A stretch of 64,000 bases of DNA, taken from positions 62,001 to 126,000 of the forward strand of contig JANPWX010000463.1 in NCBI GenBank assembly GCA_024734555.1, in the 5' to 3' direction. The notes beneath the pieces were generated by a model. The model did no database searches. It was not told where the DNA came from and saw only the letters and a list, made by a program, of their open reading frames with translations. A program made the translations under genes and the position numbers. Of the stretch, positions 12,477 to 25,432 are shown one piece after another. Each line of letters opens with the position of its first letter. Position 1 is the stretch's first letter. This DNA is from Trochalopteron elliotii. Lineage: Eukaryota > Chordata > Aves > Passeriformes > Leiothrichidae.

Positions 12477-15400
12477 AGGCATCTGAGGCGTTACCTCGTC
12501 ATAGGGCCCTGCTGGATCACAACTGACACCTGCATCTCTGCACCAAAGCCATGAAATACTCTGCAAGGTTACTTTGCATCTGCAAGCACTTTTGACACTA
12601 TTATTAGGCTGTTTACAATTACCCTAAAGCAATATAGTCATGAGTGGGGTTAAAAGAAGGTGTTCTCAGGCCTGTCTTAACCCCAGAGTTTGCATGAAAG
12701 ACACAACTGAGGTTAAACAAGGAATTTTTAGCAAAATGTTTTTCTCGACACAGACAGTCATGGCTCCATCATGGCTAAGCTCTGCTGGAGAAGTGTTTTT
12801 ATTTTGTCACAGTAGTCTGGAGGTCTGGAGTTCTTTCACTATGATTCTGTGGCTTCTGACCTTACTCGTGGGGAGAGATGCAGTCCACACTACTGTCTCT
12901 TTGGTATTTTGTTGATGCCCCCACAAGATGTGCTTTCAAAACCTAATTTGAGCTCCATGGAATTTAAAGATGATGTAGTACAGATAAATTTAACCTTTAC
13001 ATCAATAACTGGCAGCGCCATGTCCCCCTACCCACTTTCCACCCTTCACTGAATTTAATTCCTAGACAAATGACACCTAGTTAAAAAAGCTCCAGCCTCT
13101 CACTGTTCGTCTCTTCTTTGTCTCTCTCTCTTTCCATCTCAGGCAAATCAGCCATTTAAATATTGTCAGACAAAAGCAGGTAAATCTTTTTCTTCCGTCA
13201 GGCAGCGCAGACAACATCCACTTGCAGATCCCATTCCACAGCCCTGAGCTTACCCGGCTCTGCCATTCAGATGTAAAGCCGGTGCCAGCCAGGGAGCCCC
13301 AGGCTCTAACACTTGCTAATCGCTCATGAATGCATGTGCAAAAGCCCGTCTTGGGGAAAACCAGGGAGTGTATAGGTGGAGGTAAGGGCTAGGCAATGGG
13401 GTGATCCCTGTCTCAACCCCTGACAGATTTGAAAACTGAGTACCATTTTTCCTACTCCTAGCCTTCACTGTATTTTGGCATTTGCATCACAGGTGATCTG
13501 CTCCTTTGGGGACTTCCTGGGACTTATAAAAAACCCAGATAGCACAGATTTGGCACAATGAGCTGCATGAAAAGTATGTGCTAACTTGGAAGAATTTGGT
13601 TGTGGGATGTGTTCGAAGCACTTCCAGACCGTGTGCCCACTTATGGCTAGCACGAGTGTGATTACAGCCACCCACTTGGCACATAATCCTCATTAGTTCT
13701 GTCCTGATATTCATTTACAATGGGGACATACATGGGATCATCCTCAGATGTGAGGTGTGGGAGAAAGCAGGTGCCACAATACGCAGTGAACTCGAGAAAG
13801 CACGAGATTTAGCCACCACTCCAGTGTCCCACTTGAACTGAAGGCCCTGGCAGCACTGGAGTTTTTAGGGAGCTATCCCTATGAGAATGTGGAAGACAAG
13901 TCTCAGGGGAGGGGAAAAAACCTGCTGTGTAATTTCAAAGTTCATAAGTGGTGTGCGTTCAGAGAACAGAAGACAAAGTACTTGATGTAGAGCAGCCTTT
14001 TGAGGAGAGGGGGAGGTGGCTCATGCCATGCACAGGGTCTTGGAACAGCGTGAAACACAGGATTTGTCATTCCCCCCTTAAGGTGGAAACGGCAGAAAAC
14101 ATTTGAAGACAGCTCGGTCTGTGCTGTTTGCTTTTAGTAAGAGGACTGCTAACTAAGAGGACTACTAACTAACTGGCAACAACCACATCAGGGATAGCAG
14201 GGAGAGGGGAGGATTCGAGCAGAGAGGATGCTTGGAAGGTTTTTGCCCGATATGCACATATCTCCATGTTCCCCAGGATTTCCCATAACCTTGGCTCCAA
14301 GCTGCCTGCAAGAAACTGCTCCATATTTCAGCTGATGGGCGCTGGTAGGGAATGCTTCTTGAGATGAGTGCTTACAGCTACACCACTCTAGCATCATGTG
14401 CATGGCAGGCATGGATGATGGATTGGTAAAGAAAGAACAGACCTATCAAACCCTAGAAATCCGTGTTCTCACTGGCCTGCTTCCCACCTGCTTTTTGACA
14501 TGCAGATTTCTTGCCTTTTCAGGGAAGCCCTTGGCTTTGTGCCACGGATGCCCTGTGCCAGTCTGCCCCTGCACTGCTAACAAAGGGCCACATCACCCAG
14601 TAATTCTCAGGGCATTGAGAGACTGAGCTGTCAGGGGGAGGGAGAAGATTTGCCCTTTTCTCTGCCTGCTCCCCTAAAGAGTCAAGAGAAAGAAAAACTG
14701 TATTTTAATATGAATGAGGGCCTAATTTTTGTTATTCTTTCTTGATTCCCTTCCTTCTACAGTCTGTCGTCTTGGGTCCAGACTGCAGGCTATGATCATG
14801 CTACAGGCTATCCAGAGCCAAGGGGTGGGCAACTACTGAGGTCTGCAGGGCAGGAGTGTTTTCATACGCCTAACTTGGGGAGTGTTCACTTACAACAAAA
14901 ATAAAATAATAAAATGAAAGGTGCCTGCTTTTGGGCGAAAGCTCAGACAAGCACAACAGAACACAAGGCAAGGATTTCTAATTGCCTTCCTCAAGCATAC
15001 ACATCGCTGTCAGAGGATGGTGATTCCCAGGATAACCTTCGAGGGGCAGTGGGGTTCTGGCCACCGTTCCCTGTTCACTGACACCGAGGCAGTGCCCCGC
15101 TGCCTCGCTGAGCATCACCAACGTGAGCAGAATGGCACAGCGACACGCAGTGGCACTTCACAACATTTACCAAAACACAGGTGACCCACATTACCGCCCG
15201 CTACAGGCGGCAGGAGAGAACCTAATCTATGTGAAATTTGAGACAATCTCTACCACTATAACATTATCCTGTTGATCAAAATATGTTTAGAGATGCTCTG
15301 AGGTAGGAAAACCCCAGCATTTCTGACCCGGTGGTGTGAGCCCAGCCTCCATCTATCTAAACTGGAAACTTGAGCTCCAGCCCTCTGAAGGTAGTGACCC

Positions 15401-16540
15401 TAGTGAGAATAATGGGAGATCCTTGTAGGGAGAACTTCCTGGATGAAACACCTTCCAGCCACAGTCCTATCTCACTGTCCTTAGACAAAAAGGCCAAGAC
15501 TGCTCTTGGACCTGAGCTTCTGTCTCTGCTGCTGAAGCACTACAGAAAGGGATTGTTAGAGGATGCTACAGCCCAGTGAGTGGCTGCATTCCGTCCCATA
15601 TACTTGATAGGAAAGATGTGTGCTAATGTCTTTACAAACAATTTCGTGGGTGAGGGTATGGGTGTCAAGAATAAGCCAACTTATTACTCACCTGACTAAT
15701 GCTCCACAATACATAATGAGCACATAATGAGCTAAGAAGTGAAAAAGAAGGGGTCAGCCACAGAATGAAGGGAGAGGGGGACACAATCCAGGTTCAAACC
15801 CCAAATTGTTCCTGCTATTTGGCCTTGTTGGGAAAAACAGGATTAGACTAGATCTGACCTGTGTTGCTGTTTCAGCTGAAAACAGTTCCAAAAGAAACAC
15901 AAGTGGATACTTGCATCTGCTCTGTGAGTCATTCCCAGCAGGTATTTTTTAAAAGCACATCAGCTCTAGAGATTGTCCAATTGGCAGTATGTCCAATCTC
16001 TAGACTGATGGTTCCACAGGCAGATGATCCAGACCTGATCACACCATGAGCTTTTCAAATGTCCACATCATGTTTCCCATAGCGTTCCCTGTGTCTGTAT
16101 GACTTCTGGATTTACCTTTGCAACATGTTTCCATGTGTATCATTTATTTGGGGGAAAATAAGTGGATTTCTTTTCCTAAATAAATTCTGACTGTAAATGG
16201 TATGGTTTTATACACTTACACACGTGTTATTTTTCTCACAATTACATTTAAAAAATATGTTTGGTGAACTGATTAGAAGTATTGTTGAGGTGAGGGAGCA
16301 AATTATCTTCACTGGAAGGGGATACGTGGAAAAGAGATTTGGTAGTTAAAGCATAAAACAAAGGGAAAGGAGGACAAATGAGAAAATTAAAATATTAACA
16401 AAGACATTAAAAAAGGGAGGAAATTAAATCAGTTGCATGCTCACTACAAAGCAGGTCTGACTCTGGGACAGACTGATGTATGAAAATCGCGAACTGTGAG
16501 CAGTCCTGCTGCCTTTCCAAACACAACGCTCTCCGCGGGA
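12477..16540. other. Intergenic sequence, no gene recognised
   Basis: Only short chance frames occur on both strands. No repeat with clear ends, RNA gene or promoter was identified. Confidence 0.6.
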
Positions 16541-16960
16541 GGATTTGCTGGCAGAGGCGGTGTTACTCCGTCTGCAAAACTCTGATCCCTCTGCTGAGGT
16601 TAATGCTCACCAGCCGTGTGTCCTCGGGCGCCCCGGGGGTTCCCGCAGCCGGCGGGGCCGCCAAGCACCGGGGCTGTGCCTTGCAGGAACCCCGCGGGTT
16701 TTTCCGTCTTGGCGAGGGGCTGGTTTTAGCGAACCCGGAGAGCCCCCGCGGGGATCACGCGTGTCCCGGGGCAGCCCTGCCAGCAGGGGACACGGGAACC
16801 GGCGGCTCTGTGCCCCGCAAAGGGCAGCAAGACGGCTTCGCGTCCGAGGGAAAAATCCCTTTCCGTTCCTGCATCTGCTCTGCCAGCACCGAGCAAGTGA
16901 CCGGCCCAAAACGTGCAGCCCGGCTGCCTCTGCTCCCTTTGGGGCAAGAACCAGGCTCTG
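16540..16960. promoter_or_regulatory. CpG-rich block about 1.4-1.8 kb upstream of NANOG
   Basis: The block is GC-rich with many CpG sites (for example around 16625-16710, 16730-16800 and 16840-16860) and lies between AT-rich flanks. Overlapping long frames exist on both strands (172 and 140 codons on +, 100 codons on -), which points to base composition and not to a coding exon. It could be a distal promoter or CpG-dense enhancer for NANOG, or an orphan island. No TATA box or convincing first-exon donor was found. Confidence 0.4.
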
Positions 16961-18140
16961 GCTCTAGCACTATTTTCATCCCTCACACTCGATTATAATC
17001 TCTTCCTCACACATTCCTAATAGTCCAGACTGAATCCTGCCCGGATTCTGAGAAATGAAATCACTAATTAGGAGATGATCAAAAGAAAGCCCGGCAAGGA
17101 CCCTTCCTTGCCGGCTCAGGGGACCAGATGGGGCTCATTTCTCATTATGACTCAAGATGGGAGGCGGAGATAAATTGAAATCAAGGCAGGTCTTTCTCTG
17201 TCAGGTCCTACAGACGTTTATCAGTGCAGCAGGTTAGTAGCTACACCTCTGCCCGTGTCCTGTTTCCTTGCACTTGTGGAGGTGGGGAATTTGCTTGATG
17301 CATCACATGCCCTCATTTGTACATTTTCCAGGTTTTTTAACTCCCGGGCTGTGAGATCCTCCCGATAAGTTCTTAATTTCCTTAAAGTAAGCAGTAATAG
17401 CTGGAGGAGGAGAGTGGCAAGGGAAAAGAGTGTATTCTCCCCAAGAAGGCCGTAGGCCCTAACTTCCAGTCCTTAAGATCTGTAAAGCTCTTTACAGCTG
17501 CAGTGTTCTTATCTCCTTTTGCATCTGAACCAGTGACTCCCGTCCCTGCCTGCTGTGCAGCAAAAATAATTATTCTTTTTATTTTTGTTTTAATATATCA
17601 CTTTTTTAACAAGCCTTAAATGGCGAGGGAAAGAAGCTTGGAAAATATGCAGAGCAGGACTGCCTGACTCAGCCTGGCTCTCTTCGAGCCCTCTTCCCCG
17701 CCATACAGACACCGCTCTGTAGGGCCATCGTCCCTGCCCCCCGTCGGGATTCACTGGCGGGTAGGTGGAGGTGTTATCTCTTTGCAATGATGGTTGCGAT
17801 CTGCAATGCAGACGCACAAAGTCTCCTCATGCCCCGCGGCCGGCTCCGGGGCCATTCTTTCTGCCCGAGTGGGGACCGGGGAGGAGAACCAGTGTAAAAT
17901 GTGGGGGTCGGGGGTGCCTACCAAGCTCTGCCCAACTGATCCGACCACACTGCTCAGGCCTGCTGCCCCGAGGGGCGAGCAAGGACCTCCCTCCCACTCC
18001 CCAGCAGGGAGTGCATCCCTGCACTCATCCCCGCCGAGACACCTACGACCTAAGTTGGCAAGCGCAGGCCGGTATCCCGGCCCTCCCCCGGTCATTGGAT
18101 ACCCTCTAAGTCCCTTCCCCCCCCCCCCAATCAACCAACT
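16961..18140. other. NANOG upstream non-coding region
   Basis: No coding exon was recognised. Between 17060 and 17180 there are a TAATTA homeodomain-type site (17065-17070), an AP-1-type TGACTCA (17148-17154) and a GATA-containing stretch close together, which could belong to an enhancer. Such short motifs are common by chance. A C-run lies at about 18117-18128. Confidence 0.4.
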
Positions 18141-18155
18141 TTTAACATGACAATG
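18141..18155 (+). promoter_or_regulatory. SOX-OCT-like composite element in the NANOG promoter
   Basis: TTTAACATGACAATG lies 155 bp upstream of the NANOG start codon. Its right half (ACAATG) is a SOX HMG-box site and its left half (TTTAACAT, inverse ATGTTAAA) is an octamer-like POU site. It matches the known mammalian NANOG promoter OCT-SOX element at about 12 of 15 positions in the same orientation. The same 15 bp, with one difference, occur in the promoter of the second NANOG-like gene (32568-32582). Binding by OCT4/SOX2-type factors is inferred from this match. Confidence 0.65.
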
Positions 18156-18196
18156 GCCGTGACAATACCCTCCAACCAAGGCCAGGCCAGAGAGGA

Positions 18197-18203
18197 CTTA
18201 AAG
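18197..18203 (+). promoter_or_regulatory. TATA-like element of NANOG (variant)
   Basis: CTTAAAG sits 113 bp upstream of the NANOG start codon, at the position where the paralogous gene has a true TATAAA. Both are preceded by GGCCAG. It may position transcription start near 18225-18235, leaving a 5' UTR of roughly 75-85 nt. Confidence 0.4.
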
Positions 18204-18309
18204 CATTCCCCCACCCCCATCTCCCTGCAAAGGGTTCCCGTCCGCAGGCTGCCGGCAGTCTCGACCATCACATCACCTCATGCTCGGGGCTGGGGGACCC
18301 GGCCCGGCC

Positions 18310-20736
18310 ATGAGCGCCCACCTGGCCACGCCGCCCTACGGGGCCTACTCTGGCTCGGCCAGGTACGGGGACTACTACTGGTTCTCCGCGGGCAGCATGG
18401 ACAGCGTGCCCGCCGAGGAGCCTCCGGCGCCGGACGCGCTCTCCCTGCCCGCGGCCAAGACGCCCAGTCCCTCAGGTACGCGATCGAGCTGCCCCGGGGC
18501 TGGGGGNNNNNNNNNNNNNNNNNNNNNNNNNNNNNNNNNNNNNNNNNNNNNNNNNNNNNNNNNNNNNNNNNNNNNNNNNNNNNNNNNNNNNNNNNNNNNG
18601 CCGCTCGGGGGGGAAGGGCAGCGAGAGCCGGCGGTGCTGCTGGCGGTGCCGGCGTGGCCGCTGTGCCCAGACGGGAAGGGCCAAAGGGGCGAACAGAGGC
18701 GGCCTGTGCCCACCTCCCCGCGCTGCGATGCCCACGGCTGCGGAGTCCCTGCGAGTCCCCCGGACACCCGCGATCTTTAAAGTCGCCCGAGAAGCTGGTC
18801 TTCTGAGGTTTTTGAGTCTTCCCTGCCGTGCTTTGCTCACCCCAATTCTCTTTTCTCCTCAGTTGACTCTCCAGCTTCCTCCAGCTCGGGGACACTCACG
18901 CAGTACTACACCCCCGACTCGGCCACTAGCCCCACCGCAGCCGGGAGCCCGTCTCCCCATTCCTCTCTGCAGAAAGTCAAGGCGCAAGGCAAGGGTGTGG
19001 TGAAGACGGGCAAGAGCCGCACAGCCTTCTCGCAGGACCAGCTGAAAGCCCTGCACCAGCGCTTCCAGAGCCAGAAGTACCTCAGCCCCCAGCAGATCCG
19101 GGAGCTGGCTGCTGCCCTCGAGCTCACCTATAAGCAGGTGAACATCTTGCTCTGAGCAGCAGCTGAGTTGGGGTCTTTTTTTTTGTGGTTTTTGTTTTTG
19201 TTGGACTCCAGAGATAAGTTTCTTCCATTATCTAAGTGATACCGCTTAGGTGAGAGCAGAGGGTGTGAAAAGTTATGACTCAGTCTTCTTATGTTTGGTT
19301 CCAGCACTATCCACCCACTCGGTGCAGGTGTTTGAAAGGGCCTGCAGAGCAACCAAGCGGGGCAATGCAGAGCCAGGTTACTGATCTGTAGGGACATGTG
19401 GTGTCTCTGGATGTGGGAAGATGCACTGCTATGCAAGTGGCCTTTCCTAGTTGGAGTGGCACCGTGGTCTCTCCCTAGAGAGAGAGTCTTTGCTCCACCA
19501 ACTGCTTGTGTCTGACTAAAGTAACCACACTGGGGTCCTGAGCCCTGACCTTGGCACAGCAGTGAGATGGTGCTCTACAATCTGATTTCTGCATTTGCTT
19601 TGGCTGGTGTTTTAGGTAGGGTTTTTGAAGTCGGGAAAGAGCCGGTGGTGATCTTGAGGAGTAGGAATGTTAGTATTCATGTCCCAGGGCCGATTTCACA
19701 GCCACCTGCATCCGCTGCACGTTGTTAGCTGCTGAAATCATTTACAATATTAGAAGTCAATCAGAAACTGGACTGTAGCAGAAATAAGGATGTGTAGTAA
19801 CCTCGTAAAAATTAATTTCTAATTTCTCATGTTCTTTCTTCATAATTTTAAGGTGAAAACGTGGTTTCAGAATCAACGGATGAAATTTAAGCGTTGCCAA
19901 AAGGAGAGTCAGTGGGCGGATAAAGGGATGTATCTACCACAGGTGAGTAAATTTCCCCATCACCACCAGTCACGGCTCCTCCAGTCGGTGGGGGAGGATT
20001 CCTCCTAATTCGAACAATGCTCAGGACTCAATATTTCCAAGCCAGTTGTACTTCTCATAATAGGGCTTACAGTGGTATCTCTTTTAAGTTGGTTTCTCCC
20101 CCAGCGTGGTGTTCCTAGACACGTTGAGCTGGAGATTACTAACGGAAGAGCCGGTCGTCTCTGCTATTACTGGTCTATTGGGACGACAATGGCCATGAAA
20201 AAGGCGCTATTGTTCGGCTTGGAGGAGGGGCTGGGGGAGAAAGGAGGACCCATCGAAAAGAATGGGCCCTTGGTGTGGTTCTGCACTGTTGAACGACTTT
20301 CTTTGTCTCCTAGAATGGGGTTCATCAGGCTGCATACCTGGATATCGCACCCACGTTTCACCAGGTCTTCCCTGGCGGCGGCGGCAGGAATTTTCCGGCT
20401 GTGCCCAACGTGCACCAGGCTTACAGCAGCGGACAGACTTACGGGAATGGGCAGAACCTGTACCCATTCGTGTCTGCGGAGGATGAGGGGCTCTTTGGAA
20501 AAGGCGGGACAAGCTCCAATACCCAGCAAATCATGGGTTTATTAAGTCAGCAAATGAACTTTTATCACAGCTACTTTGACAATATAGATTATGTCAGCCT
20601 AGAGGTAGAAAACACCTTCAACTTCCAGAACACGTCTGACACTGTCACACCATTTTCGAGCTCTCCTATACAGAATCAATGCCAGTTACCTTGGCATCCC
20701 ATGGGGACACAGAGTTGGTATGAGTCTCAGGTCTAA
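18310..20736 (+). CDS. NANOG: NANOG homeobox pluripotency factor (4 exons)
   Basis: Exons are 18310-18475, 18863-19137, 19853-19942 and 20314-20736, all with GT-AG introns, giving 954 nt and 317 aa. NANOG is a nuclear DNA-binding factor that maintains pluripotent and germ-line cells. The start (Met-Ser-Ala-His) matches the avian NANOG N-terminus; an in-frame ATG ten codons upstream (18280) is less likely. A Ser/Thr/Pro-rich segment containing TPDSATSP precedes the homeodomain at about residues 104-163. Helix 3, encoded by exon 3, reads WFQNQRMK, with the Asn51 contact residue and NANOG-type Gln52. Exon 4 (140 aa) is rich in Tyr, Gln and Gly. Intron 2 splits the homeodomain just before recognition-helix residue 45. 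Intron 1 contains an assembly gap, but its splice sites are intact. The identification is secure. Confidence 0.95.
18507..18599. other. Assembly gap (93 N) in NANOG intron 1
   Basis: A run of undetermined bases lies in the GC-rich intron 1, 31 bp past the exon 1 donor. It does not touch coding sequence. Reading frames that cross it are not meaningful. Confidence 0.98.
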
Positions 20737-21300
20737 GTATTTTTTTTCCTCCAATCTCTTGTGTTCACCCGTGGGATTTCCAGGGTTTTGACTCAGGGAT
20801 ACATGTTCTATTCATTTTCTTGCCCCTCCTCCACTACTGCTGTTTTAACTACTGGAGGGGCTCAGCACTCTGCTGCCTGGGGCTAGTTTCCTGTTTAAGT
20901 GTGCCTGTCTGTTCATAGCTAACCCTTGGCAAAGATGCTACGGGTATTGATGAGATTGAACCTCATTCACTGAGGCCAGTGTGCAATGTTACAGCTGTGA
21001 GCAGCAGAGTTGTTAAGGTCTGTTTGTTGTTAAAGTTTCACCTTCTTTGCTGCCTTTCTAGCAGGTGATCTCTGATCCTTGCCCTGCGTGTTTTGCAGCA
21101 GAGCTTCCACTGCAAAGGAGGTGACTATTTGTTGTTGCAGAATAGTTTTTCATAAAGTTTGTTTTTTGCAGTGTTACAAAGCATGTTTTATGTTATGCCC
21201 CGGTTGTGTTTTTATTGCTTTTTCTGGTTAATGTTCAGTGTTCTTAATGTTCTTACAAAGTTGTTTGAATTGAAAATAAATTACTCTATTTTAACGTTGT
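20737..21300 (+). other. NANOG: NANOG 3' UTR and polyadenylation signal
   Basis: AATAAA at 21275-21280 is the first good polyadenylation signal after the NANOG stop codon and is followed by a T-rich stretch. This gives a 3' UTR of roughly 560 nt. The exact cleavage point is not visible. Confidence 0.7.
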
Positions 21301-24300
21301 GACGATTCTGTCACCAGCTTGCATTTGAACAGCCGGCTACAAGAATGGTTATCCTATCGGCCTGTTTTTAAAATGCAGATATGTGGCCTAGTGCAAGGAG
21401 GGTGGGGGAGGCTCCCAAGGCTAGGCAACTGGACAAGCTGCTGGCTTGAAGTGATCTGCAGCCCTGTAATGTGCTTATAGTAGCCCTTCAACAGCAGTGC
21501 TTCCAAAAAAGTACTGAAGAAGGAGGATGGAGCAAAAGAAAGTGTCCTAGATATTGTGTGGCCTCCTGCGGGTGCTCCAGGTCACAACTGGAGGTCTGGA
21601 ATCCCGTGTAATTACATATGCAGCTCTGTTGTGGTTCTTGTACTGACCTCAAATGGCAACAGAAGTTTGTGAGTAAGTGACTGAATCTCCTGCCTCCAGC
21701 ACTGAAACAAAACCAGAACCGAGCTGCTATTTATCATACTCCAAACTAGCAGAGACTGTGTTTGGGTTTAATCCCAGGTTCTTTAAAGTACACTACACCA
21801 CTGAAACCCTTCATCTGTGCAAAAGGGGTAATTCAAGGGGTACTCCCACCGAGCACAATTAGCTAAACAGGCAGCTGACTGCTCGGGCTCAAAGTGCTAC
21901 AGGTCCTTTGCTGAACAGAACCTGCTTGTGTGCTTGCAAAAACATATCCCCTTTCCTTTTGCAACGCTGCAATCCTCTACTTTTGAGGCAAGGTACAAGG
22001 AGAGAGGAGCTGAGGCTTGAGCCTGTGTAGAGCAGGACAAAAGAATGAGTCACTTACATGTTGGGCTGTCAACCTTCGAAGAGAAGAAAAAGGTAAGTCT
22101 GGCCCAGAAGAAGGGGAAATGCCAGTTTTTTTGTATTGCAGAACAAGAGATCCTTTCTCATCCGGATGGGAGATTCATATCCCAATAGCAGTGTGTATGA
22201 ATTCTGGGCAAATCGCTAGCAATAGTATTAATTTCAACAATTGCTTTGAAAAAAAAACTGAACCATATAATTCACCTATAAAAGTCATACGTACTATGCC
22301 TTATCTTTCAGCTTTAAAATTAGCAGCTTATATTTTTGGGGCTCTTTTAAGATGCAGTCTTTAAAGAAGTGAGGTATACAGATCTTTGCAGAACAATTGC
22401 AGAGGGTGCCTGCTGCAGTTTCCCTGTGCTGTTTGGTATGTTTTGTTTCCATGTGTCTGCTGCAAGGGTAAGGAGACAGCCAGAACTCTGCTGGCAGATT
22501 ACTTCTGCAGAAACAGATATTGTTGCTAAAACAGCCCTGGGGCTGAGAATGATTGCTCTGCGTGTTGTGGTTTGTGTTAATCCATGTACTGGGGGAGTGT
22601 TCTGTGAAAATTGAGTGTTCCCTCGTGGCTGTGTTGTTCCCCTGATTGCTCAGCCTGGGTTGTGTGCAGGTTTGGCAAGCACATGTAGCTGGAGGGAACA
22701 TGTGGAGCAGCTGTTGCTGGAGTTTTGGAAGGTGGGCTGGAAAGGGCACCTAGTTGCTCAGGAAGTGTTTCTAGAGCCTGTGGAATTAAAAAACAGGACT
22801 CTGCCTTTCCACAGAACTGGTAATCTCTTCTATTACCTTCACATACCTGAATCACTTCACCATGTGAAACATCTGCACAGGTAACTGGGCACTGCTACCA
22901 AAACTAGTGGAGATGCAGGTGCCTCCAGCCTCATACTTGCAGAAGTGCAGTATCATTCCTTAGAGGAATTAAGTACATGCCAACAAAAGCTCTTTCTGCT
23001 AATATGCATTACACCTCTGTTAGGACTGCTGCTTCTCATGTGCTGTGTAACAGTGACTTCTGCATACTGCAAATATTATTTGCCTTGCCAGCAAATCTTT
23101 TTAGGATCAAGCTGTAAGATGATTTAGACCTCTTCACATGTATTACAGCTTGTGGGAATACACTCCACATTTACAATATCTGCAGTGACAAAAATGCTGC
23201 AGGTGTATTTCCAGTGATGCAGAGAATCCCACCCAAACAGAAGAAATTTGGTCTGATACAGATTATGTAGGCCAGGATTTTATTCTGTAGTTCACTGGGT
23301 TCCAGCTGTCCACAGGGAAAATACCAAGCAGGTAGAGCGGTGCAAGCAACCTTATTCCTTGCTCTCCATGTCAATGTGGCCTGCAGGGGTTTAACAAACT
23401 ACAGGTTTCTTCTGAGTGATCCATGAACAAGGGCTCACAGCCCCTGTTGTCTCTCCAGTGCAGATAAAAGTAATGATCTTTGCTTTAATAGGCTCTTCCC
23501 TACAGGCATATGTAAACAGATTTAGTTATCTAACTACAGCACATGACTGGCAGGCTGAGCTAACAGGGTTTCAAAAATTTTCAGTCAAGCATTGCCACAT
23601 GTCTCTTGCCTGGCCTGTCATCAGAGGGCAGCAGCATATTGGCTGATACTGAATACTCATGAGGCATGAATGACTCTAAATCATAACATTTAGACATTAA
23701 AATAAAAGAAAAACAAAACAAAACAAACTTTAAAAAATAACAACAAAAAAAAACCCAAAAACCCCAAGAAGCCACAATCCCAAGTTGTTTCCTACCTGTG
23801 AGGGCCACGTAATCTTCATGCTGTCCAAAGTTTTGAGGAGTACCCTCAGGTCTTATCTGGGAATTTCTTTCATAACCAGGCTAGAATTAATTTCTCATAC
23901 TTGACAAAGTCTATCTGCTGTCTAGCAGCTGGAGAGAGTCCAAACCATTAAATCTTACAAATTATGCCATTAGGACTTCTGCTTTGGGTAAGCCCCAAGA
24001 CCCAGCTAAGTCACTGCTTAGACACTAGAGAAAGGCCAGAAGAGAAACCAAGTCCCCAGTGTCCCTCTGGCTGGCTGGGGTTGAGGGACTCCCTCTAACA
24101 GAAGCTGCATTCCTGCTGTCTTTACACAGGACATTGGGAATGCAGCTCCTGATACAGCAGACATCAATGATCTCCTTTCCTGGAAGCTGCTTACTTGCCT
24201 GTTGGAATTGCTGCAGGCTTTTGAACTCCATAACCACCTGTGGCAATAAGGTCTGTCTTTGGATGATGACCTCTGAAAAATTGTGTCTGATGAGACTGCA

Positions 24301-24853
24301 AGATTTAGTCGTGTTTGTTAGCACTACTTTGCTGAAGGTCAACAGCAGGGAGATCACAGCTGCTCCTCTTACAGGCAGCAGCCTTCTGCAAGCCAGTCCC
24401 AGAGCCTCCACAGCAAAACCCTGCCTGTCCTAAAGCATCCCGGAAGGAGCAGGACATGACATGTGACTCATTTTCCAGAGAATTATTAGTGAGGGCCAGC
24501 TGCACGCTCAACTTTTTTCACCTACAGCAGCCTTTGATGGGTTGGCATGGAAAGGTTTTAGGTTACATTCAGGTTAAGTAAACAGAACCGTTAGCTTGAG
24601 AGGAATTGAAAAACATCTTCATTCTGGTGCGAGAGCCCTGACAATTGCCGCTATTGTAGTCCACCCTCCGATGTTGGCCAGCACCTTTTCAGTCGACTTA
24701 ATTGCTCCCCACCCCTCTGATGGTTTCAAGAACAGTCTTGCCCATCCTCAGCCACTTGCTGGTTGCAGCGGGAAGAGGTGGGGGCTGTGCCAAGATGATA
24801 TGACTCACTATCCAAAAGGCCTGATCTTTCCCCAAATCATGCTGGCCACGTAT
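21301..24853. other. Intergenic region between the two convergent NANOG-type genes (left part)
   Basis: No gene was recognised; frames are short and without domains. A-rich simple sequence lies at about 23696-23766. Confidence 0.6.
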
Positions 24854-25432
24854 TGTGGTTCAATGCCAGGAAGCCAATAAGCACCATGCAGCCACTCAAC
24901 TTGATCACTCCCCACCGCTGGGATGGGGGAGAGAATCAGAAGACTAAAAGTGAGAAAACTCGTGCATTGAGAAAGAAACAATTTAATAGGTAAAGCAAAA
25001 GCTGCACACAAAAGCAAAGCAAAACAAGGAATTAATCCACCCCTTCCCATAGGCAGGCAATCTCCAGGACAACAGAGCCCCATCCTGTGTAGTGATTCCT
25101 TAGAAAGAAACGCTATCACTCTGGATGTACTCTTCTTCCTCCCCCCAGCTTTCTACACTGACCCCAATGCCATATGGTATGGAATATCCATTTGGTCATT
25201 TGGGGTCAGGCTGTGACCAGCTGTGTCTCCTCCTAACTCCTTGTGTACCCCCAGCCTTCTCGCTGTCAGGGAGATAACGAGAAGCAGAAAAGGCCTTGAC
25301 ACTGTGCAAGCCCTGCTCAGCAGCAACGAAAACATCTCTGTATTATCAACTCCATTCTCAGCACAAATCCCAAACACAGCCCCATCCCAGATACTGTGAA
25401 GAAAATTAAGGAACACAGCCGAAGTCAGCACA
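24854..25432 (-). mobile_element. Solo LTR of a bird-wide endogenous retrovirus family
   Basis: Read on the - strand, the element starts TGTGCTGACTTCGGCTG at 25432 and ends TTGAACCACA at 24854, about 579 bp with TG...CA ends. The sequence, including the segment around the ATATGGTATGGAATATCC stretch (near 25170), is a mutated copy of an LTR that I recognise as very common in bird genomes. In intact copies a TATA box precedes an AGCTGGGGG stretch. Here that stretch is present but the TATA box is altered. No internal retroviral sequence adjoins it. I could not find a clean target-site duplication, and the family name is uncertain. Confidence 0.75.

Noticed and set aside
18147..18895. Reading frames of 122-219 codons crossing the N gap at NANOG exon 1
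   Set aside because: They run through undetermined bases and in frames other than the NANOG exon frame, so their continuity is an artefact.
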